A stretch of DNA of 64,000 nucleotides from JAHBTB01 sp964451255 (lineage in GTDB: Bacteria > Armatimonadota > Fimbriimonadia > Fimbriimonadales > Fimbriimonadaceae): the NCBI GenBank assembly GCA_964451255.1, contig CAYVHL010000001.1, positions 372,001 through 436,000 of the forward strand, written 5' to 3'. Within the stretch, counting starts at the first letter, position 1; each line of letters starts with the position of its first letter. The translations under genes and the position numbers were made by a program. This document shows positions 50,502 to 58,491 of the stretch, one piece after another. The notes below the pieces were generated by a model. That model was not told where the DNA came from and ran no database searches. It saw only the letters and a program-made list of their open reading frames with translations.

Positions 50502-52397
50502 TTGCGTAGGTTCGTCGCGGTCTTTTTTGCGTTTGTCTTGGCCGTTGTCGCCTTCGGGCAGGGCCACGCCACGTGGTCGGCGAAGCTCGCCCGCGAGGAC
50601 GTCCGCCCGGGCGAGCACGTCCAAGTCTTGGTGTCGGCCGCAATCGACGAAGGCTGGCACATTTACGATTCCAAGCTGGATGGCGATTGGATCAAGACGA
50701 CCGTCACGGTCGACGAGGGCCAAGCGTTCAAACCGGACGGCGAGGTCGTCCAGCCCAAGCCCAGCACCAAGTTCGACCAAGGATTTAAGGTCAACGTAGA
50801 CACCTTCGCCGGGACAGTGGTCTTCGGCCTTCCCGCCGTGCTGGACGCCTCGGCCAGTGGCTCGGGAACCCTCAAGATCAGCGCGCACTATCAGGCCTGT
50901 GACGCCCATAGCTGCGACATGCCGCGGACGGCCGAGATCGAGGTGCCTTACACGGTGACGTCAGGCTCAGCACGACCCGAATTCGCCGCCGCGATTACTT
51001 CGGTTCCGCCTCAGTCCGGTCTGAAGAGCGAAGCGGCTTCTGATTCGAGCCAACCCCCCGTCGATCCGACCACGGCAAGCGTCAACAAAGCCAAAGCCTC
51101 AGGCCTTTTGGCGTATTTGGGACTGGCCTTTTCCGCCGGTCTGCTCGCGCTCTTGACCCCTTGCGTATGGCCGATGGTGCCGATCACGGTCAGTTTCTTC
51201 AGCAAGAAGACAGGCGATGGCTCCAAGAGCAACGTGAGCGGCGCGGTCTGGTACTGCGCCGGGATCATGGGGACGTTCACGCTCCTTGGCCTCCTGACGA
51301 CGCTTGTCTTTGGCGCCAGCGGCATCCAACGCCTGGCTGCCAACCCGTGGGTGAACCTGGCGCTCGGGGTTTTGTTCGTCGTGCTGGCACTCAACCTGTT
51401 CGGCGTGTTCGAGATCGTCCTTCCTCAAAAGCTCGTCAACCAAGCGCAACAAGGGACGAAGGCTGGCGGCATCGTCGGCCCGCTGTTGATGGGCCTGACG
51501 TTCAGCCTCACCAGCTTCACCTGCACGGTTCCGTTCGTCGGCACGCTGCTTGTTTCCGCGACACAAGGCGACTTGCTGTGGCCCACCCTGGGCATGCTGG
51601 CGTTCAGCCTTGCGTTTGCCTTGCCGTTTTTCTTCCTGGCGCTCTTCCCCGGCTACTTGGCGAAGTTGCCCCGCTCTGGCTCGTGGCTGGTCTCGGTCAA
51701 GGCCTATATGGGCTTCCTGGAACTGGCGGCGGCACTAAAGTTCTTCTCGAACATCGACGTGACGGCGGCCAAGCAACCCCTCGGACTCCTGCCACAAGAA
51801 GTGTTCCTGGCGGTCTGGGCGATGATCTTCGTCCTCGCCTCCCTGTACTTGCTCGGCTGGATCCATCTGGCGACCGACCCAGGAGAGAAGAAGACCGGCT
51901 GGGCCAGACGATTGTTCGGCGTGGCAAACGTGGCGGTCGCCGTGTACTTCCTTGCCGCGATCAACGGGAAGGTCACGTTGGGGCCCCTGACCGGCTTCTT
52001 GCCCGCTTATCAGGTCAACCAATCGAGCGGCGCCCTCACGTGGCACATGAAGCTCGATCCGGCTATCGCAGAAGCACAGGGCGATAACAAGCTTGTGTTT
52101 ATCAATTTCACCGGTCAAACATGTACGAACTGCCGCGTGATGGAAAAGGACGTCTTCCCGAAGCCGGAGGTCAAGAAGGCGCTGCAAGGCTTCGCCAGGG
52201 CCGAACTCTTCACCGACCGAGAGTTCCCGGAAGACCAGGCGAACGCCAAGCTGCGCGAGCAACTCACCAACAGCTCGACCAACCCGGTCTACGTCGTCAT
52301 GACGCCGGACAAGAAGATACTTGGCATCCAACCGGGCCTCACCTCACCAGAGGACTTCGTCGCCTTCCTCAACAAGGCCAAAGGGGCAGCTAACTGA
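50502..52397 (+). CDS. dsbD: Thiol:disulfide interchange protein DsbD
   Basis: Predicted 631-aa inner-membrane protein that passes electrons from cytoplasmic thioredoxin to periplasmic proteins. It has a signal peptide (about 1-20), an N-terminal immunoglobulin-like domain (about 21-150, Cys pair in YQACDAHSCDMP), eight or so membrane helices (about 205-500; Cys residues in LLTPCVWPMVP and LTSFTCTVPF) and a C-terminal thioredoxin domain (from about 510; CTNC in FTGQTCTNCRVME near 540). All three redox modules are intact. TTG start at 50502. It overlaps kdsA by CTGA. Confidence 0.93.
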   Translation: MRRFVAVFFAFVLAVVAFGQGHATWSAKLAREDVRPGEHVQVLVSAAIDEGWHIYDSKLDGDWIKTTVTVDEGQAFKPDGEVVQPKPSTKFDQGFKVNVDTFAGTVVFGLPAVLDASASGSGTLKISAHYQACDAHSCDMPRTAEIEVPYTVTSGSARPEFAAAITSVPPQSGLKSEAASDSSQPPVDPTTASVNKAKASGLLAYLGLAFSAGLLALLTPCVWPMVPITVSFFSKKTGDGSKSNVSGAVWYCAGIMGTFTLLGLLTTLVFGASGIQRLAANPWVNLALGVLFVVLALNLFGVFEIVLPQKLVNQAQQGTKAGGIVGPLLMGLTFSLTSFTCTVPFVGTLLVSATQGDLLWPTLGMLAFSLAFALPFFFLALFPGYLAKLPRSGSWLVSVKAYMGFLELAAALKFFSNIDVTAAKQPLGLLPQEVFLAVWAMIFVLASLYLLGWIHLATDPGEKKTGWARRLFGVANVAVAVYFLAAINGKVTLGPLTGFLPAYQVNQSSGALTWHMKLDPAIAEAQGDNKLVFINFTGQTCTNCRVMEKDVFPKPEVKKALQGFARAELFTDREFPEDQANAKLREQLTNSSTNPVYVVMTPDKKILGIQPGLTSPEDFVAFLNKAKGAAN

Positions 52398-53209
52398 AGA
52401 CGTTCTCGGCAGGCGGCGTCAGCTTCGGCGGGTCGCAGTTAGTGATCATCGGCGGCCCGTGCCTCGCCGAGTCCAAGGACGTCTGCCATGAAGTGGCGGG
52501 GGCTTTGCAAGAGATATGCCACGCCCTTGGATTCGGATATGTTTTCAAGGCCAGCTTTGACAAAGCAAATCGAACTTCCCTAGCCTCGGCCCGTGGCGGC
52601 GGCATGGAGGCAGGCCTCTCGCTCCTGAGCGACGTCAAGGAGCAATTCGGCGTGCCCGTGACCACCGACGTCCATTTGCCCCAGCAATGCCCGCACGTGG
52701 CCTCAGTGGCTGACATCCTGCAGATCCCCGCCTTTCTCTGCCGCCAAAGCGACCTACTGGAGGCAGCGGCCCAAACCGGGCGACCGGTCAACGTCAAGAA
52801 GGGCCAGTTCTTGGCTCCTTGGGACGCCAAGAACATCGTCGAGAAGCTAGAAGGCTATGCCGCCCACGGCATCATGCTTACCGAGCGCGGCACCAGCTTC
52901 GGCTACAACACGCTGGTCGTGGACATGCCGGGACTGGAGACCATGCGCTCCTTCGGACATCCGGTCTGCTTCGACGCGACCCACTCTGCCCAGAGGCCTG
53001 GAGGGGCGGGCTCGTCCACAGGTGGTGTCCGCGAGTCGATCCCGGCGATGGCCAGGGCCGCGGTGGCGGTCGGCGTCGACGCTCTGTTCCTGGAAGTCCA
53101 CCCAGACCCTGAGCACGCCCAAAGCGACGCTGCCACCCAATGGCCACTCGATAAGGCCGCCGACCTACTTTCGACATTGGCCAGTATCCGACAGGCGTAC
53201 GCGCCCTGA
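52394..53209 (+). CDS. kdsA: 3-deoxy-8-phosphooctulonate synthase, probable CTG start
   Basis: Predicted 271-aa enzyme condensing phosphoenolpyruvate with arabinose 5-phosphate to KDO-8-P for lipopolysaccharide. Conserved segments: IIGGPCLAES, VFKASFDKANRTS, GVPVTTDVH, LQIPAFLCRQSDLL, NVKKGQFLAPWDAKN, LTERGTSFGYN, CFDATHSAQRPG and LFLEVHPDPEHAQSDA. The family N-terminus (about 16 residues before VIIGGPC) is encoded in frame upstream of the GTG at 52442 and begins with a CTG at 52394 that overlaps the dsbD stop as CTGA; no ATG, GTG or TTG is available there. The N-terminal Cys in GGPC and the His/Glu/Asp residues suggest a metal site. Confidence 0.93.
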   Translation: MKTFSAGGVSFGGSQLVIIGGPCLAESKDVCHEVAGALQEICHALGFGYVFKASFDKANRTSLASARGGGMEAGLSLLSDVKEQFGVPVTTDVHLPQQCPHVASVADILQIPAFLCRQSDLLEAAAQTGRPVNVKKGQFLAPWDAKNIVEKLEGYAAHGIMLTERGTSFGYNTLVVDMPGLETMRSFGHPVCFDATHSAQRPGGAGSSTGGVRESIPAMARAAVAVGVDALFLEVHPDPEHAQSDAATQWPLDKAADLLSTLASIRQAYAP

Positions 53210-54256
53210 TCAGACTGGACGACCGATCAATTCTTCGTAGGCCGCCGTTGCCCGCCGGGCCATGTGTGCCGGAGTGAACTGCCCATAGAATCGGTCCCGC
53301 GCCGCATTTCCAAGCCGGCGTGCGAGACCAGGGTCATCGGCCAAGGCCATGACGGCGTTCGCCAAGGCGATGGGCTGGCCAGGTGCAATCAGAAGCGCTT
53401 CGACCTGATCGGTGACCGCCTCCGGCACACCGCCAACTGCTGAAGCGACGACCGGCCTTCCCAGTGACATGGCCTCGAGCAAGGCCATCCCGAGCGCCTC
53501 CTCGCAGGTCGTCGGCAAGATGACGGCGTCCACGGCCGACATCGCGGAGGAGACGTCGGCGACGACCCCGTGGCACCGGACGTGTCCCGCCGATTCCACG
53601 TTTGCCTTCAACGGGCCGCCACCGAAGACGTGGAGAGTTGCTGACGGCAACAACCTGCACGCCTCCAACGCGACGAGAATCCCCTTCTCTTCAACAAGCC
53701 GCCCAAAATAGCCGACGCAGAACCCCTCCATGCCCAATCGAACGCGAACCGCGTCTCGCCCGGCTGTGGGGGAGAGAGGTTCGCAGCCCCCCAACACGGC
53801 CCGGACGCGGTCGGGCGGGAGTCCCGACGACACCAAGGACGAGGCTGACGCCTGGCTGACACCCACAAATCCCTCGGCCAACCGGGCCAGCGAGCGGGCT
53901 CGACCAGCCCGAAGGGGCATCGCCATGTGCCGCGTGACCACGACCCCCCGTTGTCCGCACATCCTGGCGGCGACCAACGGAACGTCATAGTCGGGTGAGA
54001 AGTGCGGGACGACAATATCAAATCGGCGGGAGGTGAACAACCGGAGGTAAGCAGGCAAGCCGGCGAGGCGGAACTTCCGAGGCACTCTGGCGGGGTGTTG
54101 GGGCACGGAAAGCCGCGCCGACAAGGGCGAGCCGGGCCAGGCCGTCGCCTCGACGTCGTGCCCCATCGCCGCCTGTGCCCGGGAGAGAGCGGCCACGTAT
54201 CGCTCGATCCCGCCCCAGTCGTCGGGCATCGAAGACCCGACGTGCAAGATCCTCAT
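53210..54256 (-). CDS. GT4-family glycosyltransferase
   Basis: Predicted 348-aa GT-B fold transferase. N-terminal Rossmann half: MRILHVGSSMPDDWGGIERYVAALSRAQAAMGHDV with the glycine-rich acceptor loop; C-terminal half: LEACRLLPSATLHVFGGGPL and the nucleotide-sugar motif PTTCEEALGMALLEAMSLGRPVVAS (E-x7-E type). It probably adds a sugar to a lipid-linked or surface glycan. ATG at 54256 overlaps the upstream esterase stop (ATGA), making it the last gene of that operon; it ends one base from kdsA on the other strand. Confidence 0.9.
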   Translation of the reverse strand: MRILHVGSSMPDDWGGIERYVAALSRAQAAMGHDVEATAWPGSPLSARLSVPQHPARVPRKFRLAGLPAYLRLFTSRRFDIVVPHFSPDYDVPLVAARMCGQRGVVVTRHMAMPLRAGRARSLARLAEGFVGVSQASASSLVSSGLPPDRVRAVLGGCEPLSPTAGRDAVRVRLGMEGFCVGYFGRLVEEKGILVALEACRLLPSATLHVFGGGPLKANVESAGHVRCHGVVADVSSAMSAVDAVILPTTCEEALGMALLEAMSLGRPVVASAVGGVPEAVTDQVEALLIAPGQPIALANAVMALADDPGLARRLGNAARDRFYGQFTPAHMARRATAAYEELIGRPV

Positions 54257-55140
54257 GGCGCCAAGTGGGCGTCGAGCCAGTTCTGGTTGCGCTGGACCAT
54301 GCTCGGGTGCCAGTCGTGTCCCCAATCGAGCTTCTCCAGATGCTTCTCGCCGGGTAGCGCCTCATAGACGGCCTCCGCCTGAAACGGTCGGACAGCGGGG
54401 TCTTTGAGGCCGAGAGTCACCAGCGTCGGCACGCGGCAGAACCGAGCCTGGTTCACCGTGTCATAGAAGTCAAGCGTGCGGGTCAGTAGGGTGGGCCTGT
54501 CTGCTGAAATGTCGCGCCAATCGGCCAGTTCCTTGAGCGGATATCGGAAAGCCCTCTGTTCGGCGAGCACTTGGTTGATCATGCCGAGAAAGGGCATGTC
54601 CGCCACGACCGCGGCCACCGACCGAGTCCACGCGGCCAACCAGATCGCCAGCCCGCCGCCCTGGCTCATGCCCATGGCCCCCGTCCTCGAAGGCTCCAAC
54701 GAACCCAGCTCTTGCAGGAGTCGCACCGCCAAGACGCAGTCTTGAAACAGACGCCGGAACACCCACGTCTCCGGGCTCCCGACCCCCTCGGCGAAGTAGC
54801 CCCGTTCAGGCGTGTAGCTTTCCTCGTGGAAGGCGCCTTCTCCAAGGAGGTTGGGGCTCAACGACGTGTGGCCTGGCCGAGTGCCGTACTGGTCGGGCTT
54901 CATGGACCACCGGCTGTAGGGCGGGATCCACAAGAAACCACGGCGTGCCTTCGCCTCGCGAGGGGTCGCAAGCCAGGCGTGCCGTGGTGACCCGTCCGCG
55001 CCGCGAAAGGTGACAGTCTGGACGATGTGGCTGTCGGTGGACCGGTCTGACGGCTTTGGCCCGTCGAAGTCGAGGACCAACCCTTCGGCGGCGGCCGCCG
55101 TGTCGCGCCAGAAATCCTCGAATCCTGACGGGACGGTCAT
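54253..55140 (-). CDS. Acetyl-xylan-esterase-like (AXE1) alpha/beta hydrolase
   Basis: Predicted 295-aa serine esterase related to acetyl xylan esterase/cephalosporin-C deacetylase. The nucleophile elbow is GMSQGG (about residues 166-171); the acid is likely Asp in GLKDPAVRPFQ (about 256) and the His in WGHDWHPS near the C-terminus (about 282-285). The N-terminal FEDFWRDTAAAAEG fits the family start. No signal peptide, so the substrate is probably an imported acetylated sugar or another small ester. It lies between the NIL protein (10 nt upstream) and the GT4 gene (ATGA overlap). Confidence 0.85.
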   Translation of the reverse strand: MTVPSGFEDFWRDTAAAAEGLVLDFDGPKPSDRSTDSHIVQTVTFRGADGSPRHAWLATPREAKARRGFLWIPPYSRWSMKPDQYGTRPGHTSLSPNLLGEGAFHEESYTPERGYFAEGVGSPETWVFRRLFQDCVLAVRLLQELGSLEPSRTGAMGMSQGGGLAIWLAAWTRSVAAVVADMPFLGMINQVLAEQRAFRYPLKELADWRDISADRPTLLTRTLDFYDTVNQARFCRVPTLVTLGLKDPAVRPFQAEAVYEALPGEKHLEKLDWGHDWHPSMVQRNQNWLDAHLAP

Positions 55141-55150
55141 ATCATCCAGA

Positions 55151-55402
55151 TCAGGCGCCGACGGCCCGTTGCAGGGCGTCGACGTGCATGCCGGTCGTCA
55201 TCAGCCATGCGGTGGCCCGCTGGATCTCCTCGACCGGGCCCTCCAATCTAACCTGAATCGTGCCGAAATCACTTTCGACGTTCGCCTTTTCGATGTAGAC
55301 GCGCACCGCGAACTCCTTGCACAACCGCCATATCCAAGGCTCTTTCACCTGGGCGTCGCGGGCGGTCAAGTTGATGGTGACGGACTGCATGTCGGCGATC
55401 AT
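55151..55402 (-). CDS. Stand-alone NIL-domain protein
   Basis: Predicted 83-aa protein that is essentially one NIL domain (ferredoxin-like beta-alpha-beta-beta-alpha-beta; SVTINLTARDAQVKEPWIWRL ... VESDFGTIQVRLEG ... ATAWLMTTGMHVDAL). NIL domains normally form the C-terminus of methionine ABC ATPases (MetN), where they bind methionine. Some free-standing NIL proteins are known next to 4Fe-4S ferredoxins or sulfur genes. Its position 10 nt after the E2 gene gives no clear function. Confidence 0.8.
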   Translation of the reverse strand: MIADMQSVTINLTARDAQVKEPWIWRLCKEFAVRVYIEKANVESDFGTIQVRLEGPVEEIQRATAWLMTTGMHVDALQRAVGA

Positions 55403-55412
55403 TCTACCGGTG

Positions 55413-56675
55413 TCACTTCAGAAAGTCGAAGGCCTCGAGCTTGCCTTTGACGGCTTGCAAGAACCGACCAGCCGTCATGCCGTCGACCAACCGGTGGTCG
55501 TAGGTGAGGACCGCGTTCATCATATGCCGTATCGCGATCATGCCGTTGACCGACACGACCCGCTCCTGAATCCCGTAGACGCCGGTGATGCCTGCCTGAG
55601 GGGCGTTGATCATCGGCGTGCCCAAGACCGCGCCATATGAACCTGGGTTGGTCAGCGTGTGCGTGCCGCCTTGGACATCGGCCACGCCGAGTTGGCTGGC
55701 CCGAGCCTTCTGCGCGATCACGTCCAGGTCTCTGGCGATCTCCACGATGTGCTTGCTGTCGCAGTCCCGGATGACGGGGACGATCAACCCGCCGCTCCCG
55801 TCCTTGCCAAGCGAGACGGCCACACCCATGTGGACCTTGTGGTACGTCGTGACGTTGTTGTTATCCAAGGCGGAGTTCAGTGTCGGGTACTCCAGCAGGG
55901 TCTCGGCGAGAACTTTGATAAAGAACGGCGTGTAGGTGAGCTTGACCCCGTGCTGCTCCAAAAACGCGTCCTTGTTGCGGGACCGGAAACCGACCATGTT
56001 GGTCACGTCGATCTCGATGAGCGTGCTGACGACCGGGACGGCGGCGTTCCGGACCATCGCGTCGGCGATCATCTTGCGCATGCCGGTCAGTTGGACGGTG
56101 GTCGATTCGGAGCCGTCTGAGGGTCGCGTCGGAGCGGAAGGGGCGCGAAGTTCCGGTGCGGCCGTCGTGGCGCCCCGGCCCGCCAGGTAGCCCTGAAGGT
56201 CCTTCTTTGTGACCCTTCCGCCCTCGCCTGACCCGGAAATCGCACTGAGCTCGCCCAACGCGACACCGTGCTCCTTGGCCATCGTTTTGACAAGTGGCGT
56301 GTAGAACTTGCGTTGTCCGTCCGTCTCTTTGGACACCGCCGCCAGGCTCTCCTTGGGGGGCGTTTCCGCCTGGCTCGGCTTCGGTTGTTCGGTGGCCGGT
56401 GCGCCGCCGTTCTGGATCGCCTTCTTCGCCGCCGCCTCGTCGGGCTCGATGACGCCCATCACGTGGAAGACCTCGACCTCATCGCCTTCCGGGATGTTGA
56501 TCTTGACAAGCACGCCGCTCGCCGGGGACGGAAGCTCGGTGTTGACTTTGTCGGTCATGATCTCGACCACCGGCTCGTCCTCCTTGACGAAGTCCCCAAC
56601 ATTTTTCAGCCAGCGGCTGACCGTCCCTGAGTGCACAGACTCGCCGATCTCCGGCATCAAGATCTCGACAGGCAT
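55413..56675 (-). CDS. 2-oxoacid dehydrogenase dihydrolipoyl acyltransferase (E2)
   Basis: Predicted 420-aa E2 core enzyme: lipoyl domain (about 1-77, lipoylated Lys in EIMTDKVNTEL near residue 43), a Pro/Ala linker, a peripheral E1/E3-binding domain (about 135-170, GSGEGGRVTKKDL) and the acyltransferase domain with HRLVDG (about 390-395). Branched-chain versus 2-oxoglutarate specificity is not clear. E1 and E3 genes are absent from the window. ATG at 56675 is chosen because the lipoyl domain begins there and CATAAT lies 6 nt upstream; a much longer extension to 56777 has no domain. Confidence 0.93.
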   Translation of the reverse strand: MPVEILMPEIGESVHSGTVSRWLKNVGDFVKEDEPVVEIMTDKVNTELPSPASGVLVKINIPEGDEVEVFHVMGVIEPDEAAAKKAIQNGGAPATEQPKPSQAETPPKESLAAVSKETDGQRKFYTPLVKTMAKEHGVALGELSAISGSGEGGRVTKKDLQGYLAGRGATTAAPELRAPSAPTRPSDGSESTTVQLTGMRKMIADAMVRNAAVPVVSTLIEIDVTNMVGFRSRNKDAFLEQHGVKLTYTPFFIKVLAETLLEYPTLNSALDNNNVTTYHKVHMGVAVSLGKDGSGGLIVPVIRDCDSKHIVEIARDLDVIAQKARASQLGVADVQGGTHTLTNPGSYGAVLGTPMINAPQAGITGVYGIQERVVSVNGMIAIRHMMNAVLTYDHRLVDGMTAGRFLQAVKGKLEAFDFLK

Positions 56676-56681
56676 GGGGTG

Positions 56682-56687
56682 ATTATG
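56682..56687 (-). promoter_or_regulatory. -10 hexamer CATAAT of a probable leaderless E2 transcript
   Basis: Read on the minus strand, CATAAT ends 6 nt before the E2 ATG at 56675. Confidence 0.4.
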
Positions 56688-56827
56688 GCCGAAGGCATTC
56701 TCAGGTGGATGGTACGGCGAAGGGTCCGACCCGGCCCACCGGTGCCACAAGGCGGCCCCCAGGGGCGAAGGACACACCGGATGAGACCGCAGCCATGCTC
56801 CTCCTGGCCGGCCTCGTCACTTGGGTC

Positions 56828-57412
56828 TTAGAGCGCGGCGATCCGCTCTTCCAGCATCGCCTTCACTTCTGGCCACTCGTCCACTGTGACGCTATACATG
56901 GCAGTGTCCCTGATATAACCATTAGGTTGGATGCAGTGCCGCCTCAGGACTCCCTCAAACTTGGCGCCAGCCTTGAGGATCGCCGCCCGAGAGAGTTCGT
57001 TTCTCATGTCGGTCTTGAGCTGAACCCGAACGTAATCGAGTTCTTCAAAAGCATGCTTCATCATAGCGTGCTTCATTTCTGGGTTCACATACGTGCCTCT
57101 CGCACGCTTGGACACCCAAGTAGCCCCGATCTCCAAGCCTCGGTGCGCCGGGCGGATGTCCAGGTAGGAACTCTTCCCAACCACTCGGTCAGACCCCTTG
57201 TCACGCGCCACAAAGCTCACGAAAGTCGGATCATCAAGGGTCCTCTGCAGGAACGCCTTGAAGTCATCCAACCCAAGCGATGTGGGCATGTGCCCGACAA
57301 AGAGCGCGAAAGTGTCGGCGTCTACCGTTTCGAGCAACTCCTCGGCGTGTGCCAGCGTCAAAGGTTCCATGACAAGGCGCCTCGTCTGCAGGGTGACGGG
57401 TGCAGGATCCAT
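56828..57412 (-). CDS. GNAT-family N-acetyltransferase (RimJ/RimL-like)
   Basis: Predicted 194-aa acetyltransferase of the RimJ/RimL type (Acetyltransf_3): LQTRRLVMEPLTLAHAEELLE at the start, KSSYLDIRPAHRGLEIGATWV, then a beta-bulge and YVRVQLKTDMRNELSRAAILKAGAKFEGVLRRH, where acetyl-CoA-site residues and the RNxxSxxA helix are recognisable. Substrate unknown. It starts 3 nt after the phhA stop and so is probably co-expressed with it. Confidence 0.88.
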   Translation of the reverse strand: MDPAPVTLQTRRLVMEPLTLAHAEELLETVDADTFALFVGHMPTSLGLDDFKAFLQRTLDDPTFVSFVARDKGSDRVVGKSSYLDIRPAHRGLEIGATWVSKRARGTYVNPEMKHAMMKHAFEELDYVRVQLKTDMRNELSRAAILKAGAKFEGVLRRHCIQPNGYIRDTAMYSVTVDEWPEVKAMLEERIAAL

Positions 57413-57415
57413 CCC

Positions 57416-58345
57416 TCAGACCTGCGCCTGGATGAAGCTGGCGATGTCGGCTTCGCTCAGATTGGGCTCGCCTGGGGCCACATTGTCCAATTTCCCTTCT
57501 TTCATCCAGTCTTCAAGTCTACCGACCAAGCCGAACAGGTGGTCGAATGAGTCCACCACGAACAGCAGAGGCTGGTAGTGGTCGATCTCGAAATACTGGT
57601 TGACGATCCACTCCAGCTGGACAGGATATCGCTGGACCAGCGGCGAGTCGATCGAGTGGGCGAGTTCGCCATAGCTTGAGAGCAGTCCACTCCCATAGGC
57701 TTTCAAACCATTTGGCCCCCTCATCAACCCAAATTCGATCGTAAACCAAAAGAACCTGGCCATCGCCTTGATCACGCTCGTCAGCTTGCGCGCCTGCTCG
57801 TCCCGGTCCTTTGTCTCTCGGGCCAGGAGGGCGGCCGTCCTTGCGCACTCGCCAAAACGCACCAAGGTGTCTGCGAACGCCCGGTCTGTGTGCATCGGCA
57901 CGTGCCCCGCGATGTCGTGAAAAATGTCGGGTTCGGGCAAGTAGTCCAGGTTGTCGTGCTTACGAACCGTGATGGTGGTCGGGAAGTCTCGGTTCCGAAG
58001 GCAGTCGAAGAACAAGTAGGCGGGCACGTATCCGGCCACCGGCTTGGCGCGGAAGCCTGTCAACGGATTCAAGAACTTGTTGACGTCCTCCAGACGCGGC
58101 ACCTGAGTCGGATCCAAGCAGAGGTTTTCGATGCCTTGCAAGAAGTGCTGGTTGGCGTACCTTTCCCAGCGGGGAAGCATCCGGGCGTACAGATCCCGCC
58201 AGGTCTGATGGTTCTCCTTGGAGTAAAGCTCGTACGGCTGCGTGATGTAGAGCCGGCCTTCCGCGACCGCTTGCTCGATGAATGGCGCCTCCGTCGTCGT
58301 CATGTCGACGCCCGCCGGAAAGCCCGACCCCGTTGTCGCAGGCAT
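57416..58345 (-). CDS. phhA: Phenylalanine 4-hydroxylase-like aromatic amino acid hydroxylase
   Basis: Predicted 309-aa iron- and tetrahydropterin-dependent hydroxylase. The two iron His ligands are in HDIAGHVPMH (about residues 143-152) and the Glu ligand in FWFTIEFGLM (about 200); PLTGFRAKPVAGYV is family-typical. It converts Phe to Tyr in Phe catabolism, or could act on Trp in some lineages. The start at 58345 is chosen because CATAAT (58351-58356) lies 5 nt upstream; an in-frame ATG at 58303 is the alternative. The GNAT gene follows after 3 nt. Confidence 0.9.
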   Translation of the reverse strand: MPATTGSGFPAGVDMTTTEAPFIEQAVAEGRLYITQPYELYSKENHQTWRDLYARMLPRWERYANQHFLQGIENLCLDPTQVPRLEDVNKFLNPLTGFRAKPVAGYVPAYLFFDCLRNRDFPTTITVRKHDNLDYLPEPDIFHDIAGHVPMHTDRAFADTLVRFGECARTAALLARETKDRDEQARKLTSVIKAMARFFWFTIEFGLMRGPNGLKAYGSGLLSSYGELAHSIDSPLVQRYPVQLEWIVNQYFEIDHYQPLLFVVDSFDHLFGLVGRLEDWMKEGKLDNVAPGEPNLSEADIASFIQAQV

Positions 58346-58350
58346 GTCTC

Positions 58351-58356
58351 ATTATG
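58351..58356 (-). promoter_or_regulatory. -10 hexamer CATAAT of a probable leaderless phhA transcript
   Basis: Read on the minus strand, CATAAT ends 5 nt before the ATG at 58345. No RBS is visible. Confidence 0.35.
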
Positions 58357-58434
58357 GATTGGGCGTGCTGATGGGCATGCGCCCCACTTGTCAAACCACA
58401 CGATCGATAGTCTCATTCTCGACGGGCAGGCATG

Positions 58435-58461
58435 TAAAAGCGGGCCCGAATCGGGCCCGCT
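58435..58461 (-). terminator. Intrinsic terminator after the PEP-CTERM gene
   Basis: On the minus strand a GC-rich stem (GCGGGCCCG pairing with CGGGCCCGC, loop of 3 nt) is followed by TTTTA. It lies about 30 nt after the stop of the PEP-CTERM gene. Confidence 0.8.
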
Positions 58462-58491
58462 CGACTAGTTCCCCACCTTGGGGGGTCCGAT

